From Virgisporangium ochraceum (GTDB taxonomy: Bacteria > Actinomycetota > Actinomycetes > Mycobacteriales > Micromonosporaceae): 37,094 bases of DNA. The stretch lies in contig NZ_BOPH01000074.1 of the NCBI RefSeq assembly GCF_016863655.1, positions 1 through 37,094 of the forward strand. The letters are read 5' to 3'. Under the pieces are notes generated by a model. The model was not told the DNA's origin and made no database searches. It saw nothing but the letters and a program-made list of their open reading frames with translations. Shown here in pieces: positions 23,646 to 31,889 of this stretch; positions within the stretch are counted from its first letter, which is position 1; each line of letters opens with the position of its first letter. A program made the translations under genes and the position numbers.

Positions 23646-26165
23646 ATGACGGATACGCAGCGGCTCATCCCCGCGCGGCCCACACTCGAGGGGCTTGCGG
23701 AGAAATGGGCGCACCGGTGGCAGGAGGAGGAGACGTACGCGTTCGACCGCTCGACGGAGCGGGCCGGCGTGTACTCGATCGACACCCCTCCGCCCACCGT
23801 ATCCGGCTCGCTGCACGTGGGAAGCGTGTTCTCGTATACGCACACCGACCTGATCGCGCGTTACCAGCGGATGCGCGGTCGGTCGGTGTTCTACCCGATG
23901 GGCTGGGACGACAACGGCCTGCCCACCGAGCGCCGGGTGCAGAACTACTTCGGGGTGCGGTGCGACCCGGCCCAGCCGTACGACCCCTCCTTCGAGCCCA
24001 CGCCCGGCGCCAAAGGCGAACAGGTGGCGGTGTCGAGGCGCAACTTCATCGAGCTGTGCGAGCGCCTGACGGCGGAGGACGAACGCGCGTTCGAGGAGCT
24101 GTGGCGGCTCCTCGGCCTGTCGGTGGACTGGAACCACCAGTACACGACGATCGGGTCCGTGGCCCGTGCCACGGCCCAGAGGGCGTTCCTGCGTAACCTC
24201 GCCCGCGGCGAGGCGTACCTCGCCGAGGCGCCGACGTTGTGGGACACCACGTTCGGCACCGCGGTGGCGCAGGCCGAGTTGGAGGACCGCGAACGTCCCG
24301 GCGCCATGCACCGCCTGCGGTTCGGTGCGTACACGGTCGACACCACCCGGCCGGAGCTGCTGCCCGCGTGCGTGGCGGTGGTGTGCCATCCGAGCGACAA
24401 GCGCTACGCCGACGCGGTGGGCACCACGGTGCGCACGCCGCTGTTCGGCGTGCCGGTGCCGATCCTCGCGCACCACCTCGCCGACCCGGAGAAGGGCACC
24501 GGGCTCGTGATGGTGTGCACGTTCGGCGACCTCACCGACGTCACCTGGTGGCGCGAGCTGGCGCTGCCGGCCCGCGTCGTGCTCGGCCGCGACGGCCGGT
24601 TCCTGCCGTCGCCACCGTCCGATGTGGACGCGTCACGCTACGCGCCGTACGCGGGGCTGACCGTGCCGCAGGCGCGCCGCGCGACGGTGGCCGCCCTCCG
24701 CGCGTCCGGCGACCTCGTCGGCGAGCCGGAACCGTTGCGGCACAAGGTGAAGTTCTACGAAAAGGGCGAGCTGCCCCTCGAGATCGTGACCTCGCGGCAG
24801 TGGTACATCCGCAACGGCGGCCGCGACCCGGCGCTGCGCGCCACGTTCCAGGCCTACGGCAACGAGTTGTCGTGGCTGCCGGAGCACATGCGCCACCGGT
24901 ACGAGCACTGGGTGGGCGGGCTCACCGGCGACTGGCTTATCAGCCGCCAGCGCTACTTCGGCGTGCCGTTCCCGCTCTGGTACCCGATCGCCGACGACGG
25001 CACGGTCCGCTACGACGCGCCGCTGCTGCCCGAGGAGAGCGCGCTGCCGGTCGACCCCGCGTCCGACGCGCCGGCCGGTTTCACCGAGGCGCAACGCGGC
25101 CGGCCGGGTGGGTTCGTCGCCGACCCCGACGTGATGGACACGTGGGCCACGTCGTCGCTCACGCCGCAGATCGCCGGCGGCTGGGAACGCGACCCCGACC
25201 TGTTCGGGCGCGTGTTCCCGTTCGACCACCGGCCGCAGGGTCACGAGATCATCCGCACCTGGCTGTTCGCCACCGTGGTGCGGGCGCACTTCGAGCACGG
25301 CGCGCTGCCGTGGCGCCACGCGGTGATCAACGGCTGGATCCTGGACGAGGACCACAAGAAGATCTCGAAGACCTACGGGTCGGCCGAGACGCCCACCGAC
25401 CTGCTCGCCCAGTACGGCGTCGACGCCGTGCGTTACTGGGCCGCGCAGGGCCGGCCGGGCGCCGACCTGACCTACGACGAGGGGCAGATGCGCGTCGGCC
25501 GGCGGCTGGCCACGAAGCTGCTCAACGCGTCGAAGTTCGTGCTCGGGTTCGGCGCGCCGGCCTCGGACTCGGTGGCCGCGGCGGTGTCGGAGCCGCTCGA
25601 CCGGTCGATGCTGACCGAACTATCCACTGTGGTCTCCATGGCCACGGCGGCGTTCGACCGGTACGACCACACGTCGGCGCTCGAGGTCACCGAGCGCTTC
25701 TTCTGGTCCTTCTGCGACGACTACATCGAGCTGGTGAAGGAGCGCGCCTACAACGGCGACAACTCCGCGCGGACCGCGCTCCGCACGGGGCTCGACACGC
25801 TGCTGCGGTTGTTCGCACCGGTGCTGCCGTTCGTCACCGAGGAGGTGTGGTCGTGGTGGCGCGACGGCTCGGTGCACCGTGCCGCGTGGCCTACTACCAC
25901 TTCGCCAGGTGGCGATCCGGCGGTGCTCCGCTTGACAGCGGCCGCTCTCGGGCAGATCCGCAAAGCCAAGTCCGATCGGAAGCTGTCGATGAAGGCGGAG
26001 GTGCCGCGGGCCGAGATCCGTGCCACCGCCGCGGAGTTGGCGCTGGTGGAGTCCGCATTGCCGGACCTGAAGGCCGCTGGGCGTGTCGCCGAGGTGATCC
26101 TCATTCCTGCCGAGCACGGATCATCCGTTCCGCCAATCAGCTTGATGGTCTCCTGCGCCCTGTGA
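23646..26165 (+). CDS. valS: Valyl-tRNA synthetase with divergent signature motifs
   Basis: An 839-residue class I synthetase that charges tRNA-Val. DTPPPTVSGSLHVGSVFSYTHTDLIARYQRMRG (about 46-78) and the MGWDDNGLPTERRVQNYFGVRCDP block identify the actinomycete ValRS type. The editing domain is present: DTTRPELLPACVAVVCHPSDKRY and GTGLVMVCTFGDLTDVTWW. The anticodon-binding domain is also present (EVTERFFWSFCDDYIELVKERAYNG; LFAPVLPFVTEEVWSWW). The class I signatures are altered: HVGS (57-60) for HIGH, and KISKT (572-576) followed by YGSAETP for KMSKSKGN. The tail (SSVPPISLMVSCAL) is also unlike the usual ending, and there is no C-terminal coiled coil. It may be a second, specialised ValRS rather than the housekeeping one. 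It starts 9 bp after ogt with no clear ribosome site. Confidence 0.9.
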   Translation: MTDTQRLIPARPTLEGLAEKWAHRWQEEETYAFDRSTERAGVYSIDTPPPTVSGSLHVGSVFSYTHTDLIARYQRMRGRSVFYPMGWDDNGLPTERRVQNYFGVRCDPAQPYDPSFEPTPGAKGEQVAVSRRNFIELCERLTAEDERAFEELWRLLGLSVDWNHQYTTIGSVARATAQRAFLRNLARGEAYLAEAPTLWDTTFGTAVAQAELEDRERPGAMHRLRFGAYTVDTTRPELLPACVAVVCHPSDKRYADAVGTTVRTPLFGVPVPILAHHLADPEKGTGLVMVCTFGDLTDVTWWRELALPARVVLGRDGRFLPSPPSDVDASRYAPYAGLTVPQARRATVAALRASGDLVGEPEPLRHKVKFYEKGELPLEIVTSRQWYIRNGGRDPALRATFQAYGNELSWLPEHMRHRYEHWVGGLTGDWLISRQRYFGVPFPLWYPIADDGTVRYDAPLLPEESALPVDPASDAPAGFTEAQRGRPGGFVADPDVMDTWATSSLTPQIAGGWERDPDLFGRVFPFDHRPQGHEIIRTWLFATVVRAHFEHGALPWRHAVINGWILDEDHKKISKTYGSAETPTDLLAQYGVDAVRYWAAQGRPGADLTYDEGQMRVGRRLATKLLNASKFVLGFGAPASDSVAAAVSEPLDRSMLTELSTVVSMATAAFDRYDHTSALEVTERFFWSFCDDYIELVKERAYNGDNSARTALRTGLDTLLRLFAPVLPFVTEEVWSWWRDGSVHRAAWPTTTSPGGDPAVLRLTAAALGQIRKAKSDRKLSMKAEVPRAEIRATAAELALVESALPDLKAAGRVAEVILIPAEHGSSVPPISLMVSCAL

Positions 26166-26192
26166 GGCGTCACCGTACGATCTTTCATAGAC

Positions 26193-26232
26193 GCCCGGAT
26201 CCTGGCAGACTTGTAACGCTATGGATCCGGGC
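26193..26232. promoter_or_regulatory. Perfect 10-bp inverted repeat after valS
   Basis: GCCCGGATCC (26193-26202) and GGATCCGGGC (26223-26232) are exact complements around a 20-base AT-richer centre, TGGCAGACTTGTAACGCTAT. It lies between the valS stop (26165) and the TPR gene start (26283). It may be the valS terminator. Alternatively it is an operator for the next gene, since TTGACC follows at about 26236. The two readings cannot be separated from the sequence. Confidence 0.5.
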
Positions 26233-26282
26233 TCTTGACCCACGGTGATACTCGTCAGGCGCCAAGGGAGCGAGGGACATTG

Positions 26283-28685
26283 ATGTCCGGCGGACGCTGG
26301 AGTGACCGCACCCGCAGCGCGCTGGTCTTTGTCGGATTGCTGCTGGTGACCCTCGGGGTGCTGGCGACGATCCGGCTGGAGAGCGACGCCGGGGCGGCCG
26401 CGCTCGTGGCCGGCGGTATCGCCGTCGGCCTCGCCGGCATGGCGGGATCCCTGTCGCTCGGCGGCGGCGGGGGCCGGCTCACCGCGACGTCGGAGGCCCG
26501 GCTCTCGGCGGCCGCCGAGGCCCAGCAGGCCGGCGACACCGAGGGCGCGCTCGACCGGTTCGCGCAGGCGCTCAAGGTCTACGCGCCGGAGAACGCCGAC
26601 TACCACGAGGCCGCCACGCAGGCGATGTACCAGGCCGCCGGCCGGGTCAACGAGCAACTGCGTCCGCTCTACGGGTTCCTGCTGAGCCCGCTGGCGATGT
26701 CGGGCTCCCTCGTTCTGGTCGATGTCCGCGGTGGCATCGGTTTTTCGTTGACGCGCATGCAGTCCACCTACCAGACGCTGCTCGTCGGCCGCGAAGCCGT
26801 CTTCGACGCGGTACTGGTCGTGCTGAACACGTCCCCCCGACACTCCACAGTGGACGCCGTCGAGCAGCTGAGCAAGGCGCTCGACCGGCCCATCGCCGCG
26901 GTCGGCTGGCGCATCGGCGACGACGTCGACAGCCTGGTCAGCGCGATCGAGCGGGTGCGCGAAGCGGCGAACCGCCGCGCCGCCCGGCACCTTCCGGCCG
27001 GCGTGGGGGTCGCACCGGCGCCCCGCAGCGTGCCGGCACCGGGCGGCGGACCGGCCGTCGGGCCGGGAAACCGTGGCGCGGTGTCCGGCGGCGGGCCGGG
27101 CGGTGCACCCGTCAGCGGGCCGGGCGGTGCACCGGTCAGCGGGCCGGGTGTCGGCGCTGTCGGCGGTGGACCCGGCTCCGGTGATCGGCCGGTCTCCGGC
27201 GGTGGAGCCATGGCGCCGGGCGGCGGCCGGGGCTTGGGCGGTCCCGGTGGCGGTCCCGGTGGCGGTCCCGGTGGCGGTCCCGGTGGCGGTCCCGGTGGCC
27301 CGGGTGACGGTCAGCCGGGTGGGCGTCCGGCGGTGAGTGGGCCGGGTGGCGCCCCTGGCGGTGGCGTTCCCGGTCCGGGTGTTGCTCCCGGTCCCGGTGG
27401 CGTTCCCGGTCAGAGCGGCCCGGGTGGCGGTCGTGACGGCGGTCCCCGGGAGTCCGGTGGGCCGGCGGTCGGAACGGCGCGGCCGAAGCCGCCGGCCGGG
27501 CCGTCGCTCGGTGGGGTCGTGGTGGCTCCGCCCGACGAGCGGCCCACCGTGGGGCAGCCGAGGGTCCAGGGCGATCCGAGCCGGCAGGTGCTGGTCCCGG
27601 TGCCGATCCAGGGTCCGCCCGGCCGTGGTCCGGGTGGTCCCGCCGGCCAGGGCGGCCACGGCGGTCCGGGCGATGGCGACGACCGGGTGGGCGGCGCGGC
27701 CAGCGGTCCGGGTGGCCCGGTCCCCGGCGCCAACGAGCATGCACGGGGGTCGGCGGTCGTTCCGCGGCAGCCGGTACCCCAGCCCCAGCCGGTGCCCCAG
27801 CCCCAGGCGGTACCCCAGCCCCAGGCGGTACCCCAGCAGGACCGGCCGGCCCTTCCCGGGCGGTCCGGGTACGACGACAGCGCCGTGTGGCGGCGGGCGA
27901 CCGAGCTGCACTGGCAGGGCCAGTTGCAGGAGGCCGAGTCGGCGTACCGCGAGATCATCGGCGACCGCACCCGGGCGATCGGACCCGAGCACCCCGACAC
28001 GCTGGCCGCCCGCGACCAGCATGCCACCGTGCTGCGCGACCTCGACCGGCTCGGCGAGGCGCTGATCGAATGCGAAGACGTGCTGGCGGCGCGCACCCGG
28101 TCGCTCGGGCAGGACCACCCCGACTCGCTGACCAGCCGCAGTCACCTCGCCACGATCTACCACCAGCTGGGTGAGCTGCCGCAGGCCGAGGCCGAGCACA
28201 CGCGGGTGCTGCAGGCGCGCACCCGGGTGCTCGGCGCCACCCACCAGGAGACGCTGATCAGCCGGTCCAATCTCGCCAAGGTGCACCAGGACCTCGGTGA
28301 GCTCGACCGGGCCGTCGACGAGCACCGGCAGGTGCTGGAGGCGCGGGCCCGGCTGCTCGGTCCGGAGCACCGCGACACGCTGATGAGCCGGTCGCTGCTG
28401 GCGTCGGCGCTGCACCAGGCCGGCCGGTTGGAGGAGGCCGAGGCCCAGCACCGGCGGGTGCTGCGCAGCCGGCTGCGGCTGCTCGGGCCGGTGCACCTCG
28501 ACACGGCGGTGTCGCGGCACCGGCTGGCGAGCGTCCTGCACGACATCGGACGGCTGAACGAGGCGATCGCCGAGTACCGCGCCGCGTACGACATCTACTC
28601 GGAACTCCTCGGGGCCGGCAGCCCGTTCGCCCGCGCGGCGGCCAGCGACCTCGCGATGGCCGAGCGCGCCGCGTCCCGTCGCTGA
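26283..28685 (+). CDS. Membrane-anchored tetratricopeptide repeat protein with Gly/Pro-rich linker
   Basis: An 800-residue protein with four parts. Residues 12-30 and 36-56 are two membrane helices (SALVFVGLLLVTLGVLATI; AAALVAGGIAVGLAGMAGSL). Residues about 60-240 are a helical/strand soluble domain of no recognised family (EARLSAAAEAQQAGDTEGALDRF; LVLVDVRGGIGFSLTRMQSTY; AVLVVLNTSPRHSTVDAVEQL). Residues about 245-530 are a Gly/Pro-rich linker with short repeats (GPGGAPVS, GGGPGG, VPQPQ). Residues about 535-790 carry six 42-residue TPR units of the kinesin-light-chain-like type (LGELPQAEAEHTRVLQARTR, then LG..H..TL.SRS.LA), a protein-binding surface. Start ATG 26283 follows GAGGGACATTG. It is probably a membrane scaffold. 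A GGTCCCGGTGGC unit is repeated five times at 27240-27299. Confidence 0.85.
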   Translation: MSGGRWSDRTRSALVFVGLLLVTLGVLATIRLESDAGAAALVAGGIAVGLAGMAGSLSLGGGGGRLTATSEARLSAAAEAQQAGDTEGALDRFAQALKVYAPENADYHEAATQAMYQAAGRVNEQLRPLYGFLLSPLAMSGSLVLVDVRGGIGFSLTRMQSTYQTLLVGREAVFDAVLVVLNTSPRHSTVDAVEQLSKALDRPIAAVGWRIGDDVDSLVSAIERVREAANRRAARHLPAGVGVAPAPRSVPAPGGGPAVGPGNRGAVSGGGPGGAPVSGPGGAPVSGPGVGAVGGGPGSGDRPVSGGGAMAPGGGRGLGGPGGGPGGGPGGGPGGGPGGPGDGQPGGRPAVSGPGGAPGGGVPGPGVAPGPGGVPGQSGPGGGRDGGPRESGGPAVGTARPKPPAGPSLGGVVVAPPDERPTVGQPRVQGDPSRQVLVPVPIQGPPGRGPGGPAGQGGHGGPGDGDDRVGGAASGPGGPVPGANEHARGSAVVPRQPVPQPQPVPQPQAVPQPQAVPQQDRPALPGRSGYDDSAVWRRATELHWQGQLQEAESAYREIIGDRTRAIGPEHPDTLAARDQHATVLRDLDRLGEALIECEDVLAARTRSLGQDHPDSLTSRSHLATIYHQLGELPQAEAEHTRVLQARTRVLGATHQETLISRSNLAKVHQDLGELDRAVDEHRQVLEARARLLGPEHRDTLMSRSLLASALHQAGRLEEAEAQHRRVLRSRLRLLGPVHLDTAVSRHRLASVLHDIGRLNEAIAEYRAAYDIYSELLGAGSPFARAAASDLAMAERAASRR
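27240..27299 (+). repeat. 12-bp tandem repeat, five exact copies, in the TPR gene linker
   Basis: GGTCCCGGTGGC occurs five times head to tail without a mismatch and encodes GPGG units. Perfect copies imply recent slippage. An 18-bp unit, CAGCCCCAGGCGGTACCC, repeats further on at about 27771-27838 (VPQPQ). Both keep the frame, so linker length could vary between strains. Confidence 0.85.
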
Positions 28686-28716
28686 GCCCTTCACGGGGGC
28701 GGGAGACGCTCCGGCA

Positions 28717-29481
28717 TCAGAAGTCGCCGCCGCCGAAGTCACCACCGAAGTCACCGCCACCGAGGTCACCGCCACCGTCGTAGCCGGGGTCGCCGGCGAA
28801 CTCGTCGGCCATCTCGTCGCCGGTCACCTCATAGCCGTCCCCCAGATCCGACGCGGCGTACCCGGGGTCGCCCCACGCTGAGTCGAACAGAGCGTCGAAG
28901 AGCAGGATCGAGCCGACGCCCCACGCGCCGCCGATCAGCGCCGTGCGCCACCACGGCTCGGAGTACCAGCCGCGCGGAACGCGGCGCCCACCCAGGACGC
29001 CACCCGGGTAGAAGTACGGCGTCGCCGCGCCGGGATGCGGTCCGGCCGCGTAGCGGTGGCCGTCGACGTCCACCGTCCGCTCCTTCGTGAGCTCGCCGGC
29101 GGCGCGCGCCGCGGCGAGCGGCGGCAGGTCCGGACCGGGGTCGAGACCGAGCGCGACCCGCGCCGCCCGGATGTACTGCAGGCCCTCGAGCGCGGTCTCC
29201 CGGGCCAGCTCGAACTGCCGCGGCGTGGTCGCGCCCGCGAGTTGGGACCCGGCTGCGTTGTACCGCTCCGACGCGTCCGACAGCGCCTGGCGCACCGCGA
29301 CCTCCTCGGCCGCCCCAGAGGGGAGCGTCGACAGCTGCCCGCCGAGCCGCTCGTACCAGCGCTGCGCCTCGGCCCGCGCGTCGGCGAGCGCCGTGGCGGC
29401 CGTGCGCCGACGTCCCGCGGCGAGGTAGGCCGCCCCGCCGACGAGCACGACCGCGAGCACCGCGATCAGAATCCATTCCAT
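28717..29481 (-). CDS. Membrane protein with acidic Gly/Asp-rich C-terminal tail
   Basis: A 254-residue protein with an N-terminal membrane helix (residues 2-20, EWILIAVLAVVLVGGAAYLA), then a helical domain (ALADARAEAQRWYERLGGQLSTL ... RQALSDASERYNAAGSQLAG). After it come TTPRQFELARETALEGLQYIRAARVALGLDPGPDLPP and a hydrophobic patch near 180-200 (WWRTALIGGAWGVGSILLFDALF). The last 50 residues are almost only Gly, Asp and Phe (DGGGDLGGGDFGGDFGGGDF). Similar Gly/Asp tails end several actinobacterial membrane proteins of unknown function, including DUF1542- or TPM-adjacent types, but I do not recognise this family. It is convergent with the TPR gene (31-bp gap) and divergent from rmuC across 42 bp. 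Confidence 0.75.
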   Translation of the reverse strand: MEWILIAVLAVVLVGGAAYLAAGRRRTAATALADARAEAQRWYERLGGQLSTLPSGAAEEVAVRQALSDASERYNAAGSQLAGATTPRQFELARETALEGLQYIRAARVALGLDPGPDLPPLAAARAAGELTKERTVDVDGHRYAAGPHPGAATPYFYPGGVLGGRRVPRGWYSEPWWRTALIGGAWGVGSILLFDALFDSAWGDPGYAASDLGDGYEVTGDEMADEFAGDPGYDGGGDLGGGDFGGDFGGGDF

Positions 29482-29523
29482 GCCACAGCGCTACCCAACT
29501 ACAGATTGTCGTACCCGACCTGC

Positions 29524-30702
29524 ATGCTGTTGATCGTGGACGTTCTGTTGCTGTTCGTCGGTATCGCGATCGGTGTCGCACTCGGCTGGCTCGCGGCCCG
29601 GTCCCGCGCCAGCTCCGAGATCGCCCGGCTCGACGCCACGCTCCAGGCGACCCGCGAGGGCGAGGCCCGGCTGGAACAGTCGCTGCGCGCGCTCACCTAC
29701 GAGGCCACCGAGCAGTCCCAGGCCGCGGTGTCCGAGGCCGTGGCGCCGCTGCACGACGCGTTGGCCCGTTACGAGCAGCGGGTCGGCCAGCTCGAACGCG
29801 ACCGGGTGGGCGCCTACGAGGCGCTGCGCGAGCAGGTGCGGAACATGTCGGAGGTGTCGGGCCAGCTGCGGGTGGAGACCAGCCAGCTGGTCGCGGCGCT
29901 GCGGGCACCGCAGGTGCGTGGCCGGTGGGGCGAGCACCAGCTGCGGCGCATCGTCGAGGCGGCGGGGATGCTGGAGCACTGCGACTTCTCCGAGCAGGTC
30001 AGCGGCGTCACCGATGCCGGCGGTGTGCGTCCCGACCTGGTGGTCCGCCTCCACGGTGGCCGTCAGGTGGTGGTCGACGCCAAGGTGCCCTTCGAGGGTT
30101 ACCTGGCGGCCATGGAGGCCGACGACGACATCAAGCGCGACCACCACCTGCTCCAGCACGCCCGCCAGCTACGCGCCCACGTCGACCAGCTGGCAGCCAA
30201 GGGCTACTGGGAGGCGTTCGAGCCGGCGCCGGAGTTCGTCGTGCTGTTCGTCCCCGCCGACCCGTTCCTCGACGCGGCGATCAAGCGCGAGCCCACCCTC
30301 CTCGAGTACGCGTTCGCCCGCAACGTCGTACTGGCCACGCCGTCGACGCTGGTGGCCCTGCTGCGCACGGTCGCCTACGCGTGGCGGCAGGAGGCCCTGG
30401 CCCGCAACGCCATCACGGTGCACCAGCAGGCCCGCGAGCTCTACGGACGGCTGGCCACGATGGGCGACCACCTGGCCAAGGTCGGCACCTCGCTGGGTGC
30501 GTCGGTCACCGCGTACAACCGGGCCATCGGTTCCCTGGAGGCGCGCGTGCTGGTCAGCGCCCGCCGGCTGGCCGACCTGGGCGTGTCGGGCACCGAGATC
30601 CCCGCCCCCGCGCAGGTGGAGGTGGCTCCCCGTGCCCTGCAGGCCCCCGAACTGGTCGACAGCGAGTACGAGGCCCTGCTCGGTGACCAGCCCCCGTACT
30701 GA
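29524..30702 (+). CDS. rmuC: RmuC family DNA recombination protein
   Basis: A 392-residue RmuC protein. An N-terminal membrane helix (LLIVDVLLLFVGIAIGVALGWLAA) is followed by a coiled coil (about 30-125: EIARLDATLQATREGEARLEQ, then AVSEAVAPLHDALARYEQRVGQLERDR). The PD-(D/E)XK-like core follows: VRGRWGEHQLRRIVEAAGML, RPDLVVRLHGGRQVVVDAKVPFEGYLAA, then FVVLFVPADPFLDAAIKREPTLLEYAFARNVVLATPSTLVALLRTVAYAWRQE, which is highly typical. RmuC limits DNA inversions between short repeats in E. coli; it is shorter here than the E. coli protein. Start ATG 29524; GTG 29536 is possible. It converges with ispH. A similar neighbourhood exists in mycobacteria near lytB2. Confidence 0.93.
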   Translation: MLLIVDVLLLFVGIAIGVALGWLAARSRASSEIARLDATLQATREGEARLEQSLRALTYEATEQSQAAVSEAVAPLHDALARYEQRVGQLERDRVGAYEALREQVRNMSEVSGQLRVETSQLVAALRAPQVRGRWGEHQLRRIVEAAGMLEHCDFSEQVSGVTDAGGVRPDLVVRLHGGRQVVVDAKVPFEGYLAAMEADDDIKRDHHLLQHARQLRAHVDQLAAKGYWEAFEPAPEFVVLFVPADPFLDAAIKREPTLLEYAFARNVVLATPSTLVALLRTVAYAWRQEALARNAITVHQQARELYGRLATMGDHLAKVGTSLGASVTAYNRAIGSLEARVLVSARRLADLGVSGTEIPAPAQVEVAPRALQAPELVDSEYEALLGDQPPY

Positions 30703-30761
30703 GGCGAACGCCCACCCGGATGCCGCGGACCCCCGAGGCCACGCCGGCCGCCCCGCCCCCT

Positions 30762-30845
30762 ACCGGGCGTGGGCGGGATCAGGCCGGGGCGGCGCGCCCA
30801 TCGCCCGCCGCGTGCCCAGCCACCGGGTGTGCCCGAGATCAGGCC
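30762..30845. repeat. Imperfect 24-bp direct repeat in the rmuC/ispH convergent gap
   Basis: Segments 30762-30785 and 30822-30845 begin ACCGGG and end GATCAGGCC and match at 20 of 24 positions, exactly 60 bp apart. The second copy overlaps the ispH stop codon. The 136-bp gap (30703-30838) is very G/C rich and holds no gene. The repeat may have arisen by a local duplication. Confidence 0.4.
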
Positions 30846-31840
30846 TGAGCGGCCGCAGCCGCTTTGGCGGCTTCGGCGGCCTTCATGTCGCGCTTGAGCT
30901 CCTGGGGCAGCGAGAACACCAGCCGCTCCTGGGCGGTGGTCACCTCTTCGACGTCGGTGAAGCCTCGCTCGGCGAGCCAGGCCAGCACGTCCATCACCAG
31001 GTTCTCGGGTACGGACGCGCCCGACGACAGGCCCACCGTGCGCGCGTCGGCGACCCACGCCGGGTCGATCTCGTGAGCGAAGTCGACCAGGTGACCGGCA
31101 CGCGCACCGGCGGCGAGCGCCACCTCGACCATGCGCACCGAGTTCGACGAGTTCTTCGAGCCGACCACGATCATCACGTCGCAGTCCGGGGCGATCTCCT
31201 TCACCACCTGCTGGCGGTTCTGGGTGGCGTAGCAGATGTCGTCGCTCGGCGGCGACTGCAGGAGCGGCAGCCGCTCCTTCAGCTTGTGCACGGTCTGCAT
31301 GGTCTCGTCGACCGACAGCGTGGTCTGCGACAGCCACACCACCTTGCTCGGGTCGCGCACCTTCACCTTGTCGACGCCGTCGGGGCCGTCGACCAGCTGG
31401 ATGTGCTCGGGCGCCTCGCCCGACGTGCCGACGACCTCCTCGTGGCCCTCGTGGCCGATGAGCAGGATGTCGTAGTCCTCCGCCGCGAAGCGCCGGGCCT
31501 CCACGTGCACCTTGGTCACCAGGGGGCAGGTGGCGTCGATCGCCTTCAGCGAGCGGGCTTTGGCCTGCTCGTGCACCTCGGGCGCCACACCGTGCGCCGA
31601 GAACACCACGATGGAGCCCTCGGGCACCTGCTCGTTCTCGTCGACGAAGATCGCACCGCGCTCGCGCAGCGTGTTCACCACGTGCTTGTTGTGCACGATC
31701 TCCTTGCGCACGTACACCGGCGGCCCGTACAGCTCGAGCGCCTTCTCGACCGTCTGGACGGCCCGGTCGACCCCGGCACAGTAGCCACGGGGCTTGGCGA
31801 GCAGCACACGCTTCGAGGGAGAGGCAGTCACGTCCGCCAT
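30839..31840 (-). CDS. ispH: 4-hydroxy-3-methylbut-2-enyl diphosphate reductase (IspH/LytB)
   Basis: A 333-residue iron-sulfur enzyme, the last step of the MEP pathway, giving isopentenyl and dimethylallyl diphosphate. The three cluster cysteines are present: Cys21 (KPRGYCAGVDRA), Cys105 (IDATCPLVTKVH) and Cys203 (DDICYATQNRQ). Substrate-binding histidines lie in EIVHNKHVVN, SAHGVAPEV and LIGHEGHEEV, and the SKNSSNSVRMVEVA and GLSSGASVPE motifs complete the site. The C-terminal tail after residue 315 is Ala/Lys-rich (MKAAEAAKAAAAAQA). Start ATG 31840; a much longer upstream frame overlapping xseA is rejected. It is divergent from xseA with a 49-bp gap, as in mycobacteria (lytB2 and xseA). Confidence 0.97.
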   Translation of the reverse strand: MADVTASPSKRVLLAKPRGYCAGVDRAVQTVEKALELYGPPVYVRKEIVHNKHVVNTLRERGAIFVDENEQVPEGSIVVFSAHGVAPEVHEQAKARSLKAIDATCPLVTKVHVEARRFAAEDYDILLIGHEGHEEVVGTSGEAPEHIQLVDGPDGVDKVKVRDPSKVVWLSQTTLSVDETMQTVHKLKERLPLLQSPPSDDICYATQNRQQVVKEIAPDCDVMIVVGSKNSSNSVRMVEVALAAGARAGHLVDFAHEIDPAWVADARTVGLSSGASVPENLVMDVLAWLAERGFTDVEEVTTAQERLVFSLPQELKRDMKAAEAAKAAAAAQA

Positions 31841-31889
31841 GGTACCGGCCGGCGGGTCGCTCTCAAGATCACAAAGATAGGGTGGACGC

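Noticed and set aside
26121..28775. Large minus-strand frame of more than 880 codons opposite the TPR gene
   Set aside because: It is the antisense of a high-GC coding region (Arg/Gly/His/Pro-rich shadow), while the plus strand has domains, repeats and a ribosome site.
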